Source: Selaginella tamariscina
Lineage: Eukaryota; Streptophyta; Lycopodiopsida; Selaginellales; Selaginellaceae
Length of the DNA: 64,000 bases
Reading direction: 5' to 3'
Assembly: GCA_003024785.1 (NCBI GenBank)
Contig: PUQB01000061.1
Span: forward strand, 463,501 to 527,500
Made by a program: the position numbers and the translations under genes. Position 1 is the stretch's first letter; each line of letters starts with the position of its first letter. Below are positions 51,701 through 64,000 of this stretch, piece after piece. The notes beneath the pieces are model-generated. The model was not told the DNA's origin. It was given only the letters and a program-made list of their open reading frames with translations, and did not search any database.

Positions 51701-51860
51701 CTCTCACAGCTTCTAAGCAGCCAATCCATCTCTCCAGTGTATCATTACCTCGATCGTTCGACACACAAGCCTTCATCGATCTGGGGCGCTGAATCAGATC
51801 CGCATCCTCATCTGCTCGCGCCATTGCCGCCAGCAGAACTAACACGATCGTCCACCCCAT
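47594..51860 (-). CDS. CPR5: CPR5-like nuclear-pore membrane protein with N-terminal extension
   Basis: Exons (minus): 51860-51645, 51588-51556, 51487-51446, 51071-51027, 50963-50885, 50795-50686, 50619-50528, 50366-50277, 50159-50019, 49968-49706, 49469-49429, 49310-49100, 48921-48761, 48671-48551 (or a donor 6 bases earlier), 48350-48124, 47921-47594. The conserved half has ALEISEPLGFALATVFFE, a coiled-coil stretch (VELSLAADNNSLLKQKMEL), DDFVAGLIIMLGCMGY, SQAMPTTVFLVCGSVVGFAG, KLSVDMLGGDGFKW and LLCILHAFSNFFTAVVFYLL, matching CPR5, a plant nucleoporin that restrains immunity. Upstream, exons 1-6 encode a signal-peptide-like start (MGWTIVLVLLAAMARA) and a membrane segment FAIWFFLACFVALPLYVWL. 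One base seems missing in exon 5 (about 50940, otherwise TAG), one at the exon 10/11 junction and one at about 47870. Confidence 0.8.
49745..49880 (-). repeat. In-frame 27-bp tandem repeat in the CPR5-like gene
   Basis: Four copies of a nine-residue unit, D-K-[HY]-x-E-V-[HR]-D-E, in the acidic linker exon (49968-49706). Copies are nearly identical at DNA level (GAAGTTCGTGACGAAGATAA), so they are recent. Confidence 0.85.
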
Positions 51861-52034
51861 CGCCGCTCTTCACGTCCCCTCGCTCTCTTAAACCCTAAAT
51901 AGAACCCTAAAATCAGAGCATCGACAACCGACTATCCGTTAGATGCATACGGTCTACCCCGATACGGTCTCTGTTTAGGGTTCATACAGGGGAAGCATGT
52001 AGATTAGGGCAGCTACAGGGCTCTTGTCGGCGCG
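51861..52034. promoter_or_regulatory. 174-bp bidirectional promoter between CPR5-like and XPF genes
   Basis: Only 174 bases separate the two divergent ATGs. The region contains AAACCCTAA (51890-51898) and a second AACCCTAAAA (51903-51912). These telo-box elements are common in promoters of plant housekeeping and replication genes. No TATA box is seen. Confidence 0.65.
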
Positions 52035-56968
<4,934 letters not shown>

Positions 56969-58175
56969 CAGGTAATCTATAAGTTATAATTTAATATTTA
57001 ACATAATCACATATTATTTAAATTTCTGAAATCTTACATTTGTAGCTTATGTTTAACATCAGCACTTCCACACCATTCTTTTTCAGGTAACGCATACAGT
57101 GTGCTTAGGTAAAACACACACACACACACACACACAGTACGTTCTCTCTGTCTGTCTGTGTCTCTTTCACACACACAACGGTACTCTTTTTATGCAGGGC
57201 TCACTTTTGTACAACATTAACTCAGTTCCATACTCAAACCGTGAATCTACAGTAAACCTTACGACTTTGCAGGTATTTTGCAAGCAAAAGTATATGTATT
57301 GATGTATTATAAATATATTAAAGTTCTTAGGCAGTTAATATTGATTCATGAAATACTAAACTAATAATAAATTCGAAATGTACATTTATTATTAATTAAG
57401 CATACACTATAATCTATGTTATAACACGTCCTAGAACTTTCTACGCGTGTGTGTCCTCATGTGTTCCTTAATATGTTATGTACACAATATATAGGCATAC
57501 CCATATATATAAAAAAGAAGGTACATATTTACATATATATCCTAGAAGTTTCATATTTACATATATACTCTTATGTATTTACATATACTCTTTGAAAAAC
57601 TTCAATCTTAATATTTTGACTTCCAAACTAACAATATTAATTAAAAATATAATTTTATATATGTTTTTGATTTTAATTTGAAATATTACGAAATAACGTT
57701 AAAATTTATATTTACATATATACCCTGAAACTTCAATTTAAAACTTTAAAAATTTTAAAATTAAAAAATTATAATTAATTTGCATTTTATTATATTTTAA
57801 TATAATAATTTTTAAAAATATTCCATTTTGTATTATGACATTTTTTAATATTTAACACTTAATAAACTTTAATTATTTCATCCCAATACATTATGAATTA
57901 AAAATATATTTTTAGTTAATATTGTTATTTTAAAAAGGTATATTTTTATATATGTGATATACATGTAAATTTATTTTTTTTAGAAAAATATATATGTAAA
58001 TATAAAACTTGATAAATTTCAGGAATATAAATAATTCTTAAACTTTATATAAATTATATTTAATTTACTTAATATACTTAAAATATTAATGAATGTAATA
58101 CATAACATACATGCCATATACATGATATACAAATCTCTATCTCTTTGGTTCCTAAAGCTTGAATTTAACATGAAA

Positions 58176-58211
<36 letters not shown>

Positions 58212-58957
58212 GATTTTCTTGCGCTAATTTATATTCTTTAGATTAATTAATTATTAAATATCAAGTCATTTCAAAAATTTAAATTTCGGATATACTATTT
58301 AAATTATTCAGATAGACTTTCTCAGTTGTTAAGTTGTGCCTATCCATATAATATATAAGTAGAAGAATAATAAGAAATCAAACTATTTACAGAAGTACAT
58401 CTCTCAACTGAAAAGTTCTTAATATTATGCAAATTAAATCTATTTAATATAATATTAGTTTGATTTAAAATGCTTATTAATAATTGTATCAGTAATGAAA
58501 AAATGTATTATAAAGAAACAGGGATATATAACTTATGATAAATAAAGTACTTAAAAAAATAAATAGATTATTAAGTTAAATAGGTTGCAACAGTAACAGG
58601 AATCGAACGGTCCGCCCGCACATTCACTGTTCACTTGGACTCACTAGGTAGAGTAGGTTAGGGTTTCAAGCTCGAGACTACTATGGGAGGCGTGATCTGT
58701 GCGGTCTGATCCGGCATTCTCCAGGTTTTTCATTAGATCGCTAGATTTACATCGATTTTTTCATAGATTTCTATCTTTTGCATATACATTTAGTGAAGAA
58801 ATGCTCGATTTCTGATCCGGTTTCTTACATAATTCGATGTTTTAGATCGATTTGTTCATAAAATTCGACGATCACATGAAATCAGTCTCTTAGATCGATT
58901 TCTTTACAGATTTGGATCAGCATTGTTAGATTTTGAAAAATTGAGTTTTCGGGATAG
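56969..58957. other. Intergenic region between XPF and TMN
   Basis: 3' untranslated DNA of XPF, then strongly AT-rich sequence with ACATATATAC repeats (about 57505-57720) and a TA run near 58180-58206. From about 58610 it becomes GC-richer, ending in a leader with TCGATTT-type words before the TMN start. No gene found. Confidence 0.6.
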
Positions 58958-61900
58958 ATGGAGAAGCTCGTTGTAGGCTTGGTGCTTGCGAGCTGTTTCT
59001 TCGGTGCGGCGGTGTATGGATCTGCAGATCATAAGTACAAGGAAGGTGATAAGGTTCCTCTTTATGCTAACAAAGTCGGGCCTTTTCATAATCCGAGGTA
59101 AATTATTCCCCATAGAAACCGAAAAGCGTATGGGTGATACTTTAAATCACTATATTGGCGTGATAGATTTAATGTAGTATGCACACATTATACATGTTTT
59201 GTACGTATGAGTTATTATCATCTACTCATTTTTACAACCTGTATGTTATGCTTCAAATGTAGGATGATATAAATTACTCTGTGTGCTCTGGATGGTGTAG
59301 GCATAGTCTTGTAAATGGTTAATATATTGTTATTTACATACATTATACATATCTTTTATGTATTATCTAGTTTGTATAAGTCTAGACCATTGCTCTGTTG
59401 TAACTTCCTGTAATTGCTTTGTGTCTGTGTGGATGGTCTAGGAATATTTATTGTATAAAAACCATCCTAGTTACTGCTAGTTCCTTGGCTATATGTTCGT
59501 GTACGTGTCTTTTTATGTATGAACTGTACTTTTACAAACTATATAAAGTTTTTATGAGTTTAAACCGCTGTAATTCACTGTATTTGCAATAATAACAGAT
59601 TTCAATGAGGTAGTTTGTTTGTTATGTTGGTTATTTACATGTATGTGCACCTATGAACGTTTTTGTATAACCGCACTTATGTACTTATTACATGCGAAAC
59701 CGTTATTTAGACCTTCTGTAATAGTCTGTGCCTTTGCAAGTCTTTGTTTAATAAAATACATCCTTGTCTTTATGTTACTTGTTAGTTTAGCTAGTTCGTG
59801 TTGGTCTTTGCCACATATCCACACACATTTAATTAATTTATCTACTATTATAAACACAGTTTTCACTACAAACAAAGCGTGTAGTTATCATTTGCTAGAA
59901 CCGCCTGTGTGATGTAGTTTTGTATTATGATAAGCAATATGTGAACAACATAACAAATTACACGATTTTGTTCCTAGTGAAACGTATGAGTACTATGATC
60001 TGCCGTTTTGTGCACCTGATAATGTGAAACGGCGACCAGAGGCGATTGGCGAGCTTCTTGAAGGGGATCGCATGGTCTCTACGCTATACAGCGTGGCATT
60101 CAGGCAAAACAAGGACATGCACAAGCTATGCTCCGCAAAGCTCGACAAGAAAGACAAGAAAGTATTTCGCAAAGCTGTTGCTCACGATTATTACTTCCAG
60201 GTATGTTAAATATACAATAGTCGTGATTTTGTGATCATTATATATATATATATCAAAGTATACATATGCGATACATATATATGTGTGTGTGTACATACTT
60301 ACATGTTTTGATGTTATACAGATGTTTTCGACGACTTACCACTATGGGGATTTATTGGCAAGGTAGAAGCTTTAGATAACGAGAAACGGTACTTGCTATT
60401 CACACACGTACACTTTGAAGTGCACTACAACAACTCATACGTAATAGAGATCGCTGTTTCAACAGATCCAACCAAGGCCGTCGATATAACGGACGACGAT
60501 TCGGTGAATGTAGACTTCACATACTCGGTGACGTGGCAGGAGACGGATATTCCCTTTGACCGTCGTATGGAGAAGTATCAAAAATATTCTTTTCTTCCTC
60601 AGCATTTGGAGATTCACTGGTTCTCGATAATTAACTCATGTGTTACTGTGCTCCTGCTAACGGGCTTCTTAACCACGATCCTCATGCGAGTTTTGAAGAA
60701 TGACTTTGTTAAGTAAGTGTTAAATGCACACGCGTCTGTTTGTCTGTAAAGTATTAACTTAAGTACTTATATATCAGTATTTTCAGATATAATGTGTGTG
60801 TATGCATAATACATGTAGACATACACAAACTATGTATAAGCAGTTTGGTAACAGGGAATCTTATATCGATATGTTTGCACGTGTGCATATATCTTATGTC
60901 TTGTATTATCTTTATAACTTACATAATAGATACTTCTATACATTACCTCAAGCTATGTAGTCTGAAAATTATTGTGTGTGTGTGTGTGTGTGTGGTGGTG
61001 GTGTATTTACATATGTATGTATGTATATGTACTTACGTCTTTATACATGCATGTCTTCTTTGGAAGCACATACATTCCAATATACTTACGGATGAATGCA
61101 TCTGGTACTCTGCGTGGTGCATAAATGCTTTCTACTTACATCTGTACTTACTCAGATATGCAAAGGAAGATGAAGAGGATGCTGATGAAACTGGGTGGAA
61201 GTACATACATGGTGATGTTTTCCGGTTTCCTCCCCATCCAAAGTAAGTTTCGTTACATTTACACTCACACATACATATGTCATACATACAAATACGCCCA
61301 GATAATGTATGTATGCCTAGATTATTTGCATAGTATACGTGACATTCTTTTTATTGCAGCATTTTTGCAGCAGTAGTTGGAAGTGGTACACAGTTATTCG
61401 TGTTGGCCTTCTGCATTTTCATGTTGGCTTTAGTGGGAGTTTTCTATCCATATAACCGAGGCTCACTAAACACGGCTTGTTTAGTGATTTATGCACTAAC
61501 TGCTGGAATTTCCGGATATACCTCTGCCGATTTGTATAGGCAAATGGGAGGAGAGAAGTGGGTAAGCTTGAAATTTATTGTGATAGCTATATTATGTCCT
61601 CATAGCTAACTACGAATAACTATTAACTTGATATTATTATATCTATATCTATCTATCTATCTATCTATATATATAGATATAGATATATATATATATGCGT
61701 GTATGTATATTTTCAGGTGAGAAACTTACTTCTTACCGCGTCGTTGTTTTGCGGTCCACTCTTCTTGGTGTTTTGCTTTAACAACACAGTTGCAATTGCT
61801 TATAATGCGACTGCTGCACTGCCCTTTGGCACAATTCTGGTTATTACTGTTATCTGGGCCCTCGTCACATTACCCTTGACCGTAAGTATACTGTTTATTT

Positions 61901-63706
61901 AACTTATGTATAACCCGCACGCAGAGAGAGAGAGAGAGAGAGATGGAGGGAGAGGGAGTTGCAATAAAGAATCACATCTCATGAAAAGAACTATAATAAT
62001 AAAAGATCAATTTATTATTATTTTATTGAATATACTGTTTAACTAAAGCTACAATATAACGTTACGATATGTAAATATGATATCTGTTTCAGGTTCTTGG
62101 TGGTATCATTGGAAAGAACGGGAAGGACGAGTTCTATGCACCGTGTCGAACTAATAAGTTCCCTCGTGAAATACCTTCTTTACCATGGTTCAGAAGGGCC
62201 GTACCCCAGGTAAATAAATATAAGTAGCATCAAACTTCTGCCAATTAAGTTGAAATTATGTTAAGCCAGAAGTCACAATATTAGTTGGCTAGTGTATTTT
62301 ACTAATTAATGTATATTATATATATATCATACATACTAGTATAAAAAATTGTATACACATCACTAGTAACAGTAGGTTTATAACATATGCCTTGTAACTA
62401 TATTTGTACATTCTTACGTCTTATATAAGTAATCCATATATTAGGTATAGTGATATTTGTCTATTAGAATAATGATAAACCTAGAATTTGTTTTAAGCTC
62501 TAAATGGTATAGTATTTTCTCATAGTTATACACCAGCTTACAGTATACATGCACACTCGATGAGCTAACATAAATGTTGGAACAGATGTGCATGGCAGGA
62601 TTTCTTCCTTTCAGTGCAATCTACATAGAGCTCTACTATATATTTGCGAGTGTATGGGGCCACAAGATTTACACAATATACAGCATCCTCTTTGTTGTTT
62701 TCATCATACTTATCATTGTAACTGCGTTCATCACAATCTCTCTTACGTATTTCCAACTCGCAATGGAGGACCACGAATGGTGGTGGAGGTAATTGTTACT
62801 TTATAGCATTCACACCCAGAGAGAGAGAGAGAGAGAGAGAGCGCTAGGTAGGTAGGTAACAAATAATAAGCAAGTAAACCAAGAGGCCTTATTAACATGA
62901 TATTGCGCGCAGATCGATATTCTGTGGTGGCTCGACTGCTTTCTTCGTCTATGGTTATTGCTTTTACTACTACTTCGCCAGGTGTGTATCTAAATTTCCT
63001 GTGCATATTAAAATTATCGTTAAATCATCTGTCTATTCAAGCTTTAGTACCTTTACGAACGTTATACTATTTGTTGTAAGTATAACAATCTTTACATCCA
63101 GATATACACTAAAATACACTACCGGCATGTAAAATATAATACTTTAGCGTAGATTATACTACGTGTATCTCATATTTTTGAGTTAAGCAGAATATATTTA
63201 TAACCTTGATAGTATTTTTATTATTTCTTACAATAACTGCATTTGTACTTACTAATAGTAACTAATCATTGGTTATAGCCGTAGTATAAACAATATTTCG
63301 ATTTTTTACTTCTTGTGTGTGTCTGACATAGTATAGTATGCTATAGTGGAGCAATACTATTGGAAGTTTTCATTTATAGCCTTGTTATCCGGTTTTATGA
63401 GCTGTATTATAGGTGCATAGTTTATCCATTATACTATTTAGTTCTGTACAATTGTTATATCATATAATTTATATTAATCTTGAATTTGTATAGTATACTA
63501 CAACTATTGTTCTTAGAATGTTAATCTTTTATATACTAACTAGTATACCCACCAGAAGCGATATGACGGGATTAATGCAAACATCATTCTACTTTGGTTA
63601 CATGGCGTGCGTATGTTATGCATTTTTCCTCATGCTGGGAACTGTTGGATACCGTGCATCGCTCTTATTCGTTCGTCACATATACAAAGCCATCAAGTGC
63701 GAATAG
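58958..63706 (+). CDS. Transmembrane 9 superfamily (TMN/EMP70) protein
   Basis: Ten exons: 58958-59097, 59978-60200, 60322-60712, 61156-61242, 61360-61561, 61717-61881, 62093-62209, 62586-62788, 62913-62981, 63556-63706; 582 residues, the size of the short plant TMN class. A cleavable signal ([20 protein letters not shown]) is followed by [16 protein letters not shown] and YYDLPFC, the family's luminal signature, then [18 protein letters not shown], the first of nine membrane helices. [16 protein letters not shown] is the conserved cytosolic loop, and [19 protein letters not shown] lies in the polytopic half. The end, YKAIKCE, is the KxD/E Golgi-retention signal. Members sit in Golgi and endosomal membranes and act in membrane-protein sorting. 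One T is missing in the TTTT run at about 60325 (exon 3). Adding it makes the total 1,749 bases. Confidence 0.93.
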
Positions 63707-64000
63707 GCTATCATAAAACAAGGTCTGTGTAACCAAGTTTTGAGACTAGTAATTTAAATTTCACTGTTGTCATACATTATATTGTACATTAGACTATATT
63801 TTTTATGTAAATGTTTTTATGTTTCGTTATGTACAGTACAATATATTATAATGTATGATAACTATAGGGATGTAAATTGTCAGGGCTAAAATGCAGTAAT
63901 ATAACAATAATATACTCCGTGTGTTTTTGTGGACTAGTTAATAATATACGAACTTTAGAAGCTCGTGAATGCAGCCCTTTCAGCTGGCATGTATGTATGT
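63707..64000 (+). other. 3' flank of the TMN gene
   Basis: AT-rich untranslated and intergenic DNA. No further gene begins before the window ends. Confidence 0.6.

Overview
The window is nuclear DNA of a land plant. Six single-copy plant gene families occupy about 39.8-63.7 kb: GLUTAMINE DUMPER-like, PAIR1/PRD3-like, a kinesin-10/Kid-type kinesin, CPR5, XPF/RAD1 and TM9SF/TMN. All but the dumper gene are rich in GT-AG introns, and TTTAGGG telomere-type repeats occur. Short introns full of AC, TC and TA microsatellites, together with a very repeat-rich left half, would fit a bryophyte or lycophyte. I cannot fix the species from sequence alone.

The left half (1-39.4 kb) is nested mobile DNA. 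A pentatricopeptide-repeat (PPR) gene relic is split by a 2.4-kb insertion with a 14-bp target duplication and by a 15-kb element (5669-20643). That element has terminal inverted repeats (core GTTGTAACTAAA) bounded by TGCA. Rejoining the PPR halves at one TGCA restores PPR reading except for one base. The element has a leftward module (a ParB-like/methyltransferase-like protein and an FCP1-like HAD protein), a non-coding core, and a rightward RNase H/DDE-like transposase gene. The core carries two arrays of the 18-bp palindrome GGCGGGATTAATCCCGCC at about 45-bp spacing, plus long microsatellites, interstitial telomere repeats and AT-rich tandem duplications. A 5.75-kb rearranged relative with the same ends lies at 33689-39438. 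I consider this element family the most novel content here.

Other mobile material includes a solo LTR with a CTAAT target duplication (557-2205), a second copy of the same LTR next to a polypurine tract (25188-26790), a decayed Copia pol, a Gypsy integrase end, a decayed N6/N4-type DNA methylase relic, and broken 2-oxoglutarate dioxygenase fragments.

The right half is ordinary gene space in two divergent pairs: PRD3-like/kinesin-10 (530 bp apart) and CPR5/XPF (174 bp apart). TMN follows XPF. Three of the four long conserved genes need exactly one extra base to close their reading frame: kinesin at about 44110, XPF at about 55512 and TMN at about 60325. CPR5 needs about three. The exon sums then become exact multiples of three, which points to single-base (mostly homopolymer) under-calls in the assembly, not gene death. 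Frameshifts in the transposon genes should be read with the same caution.
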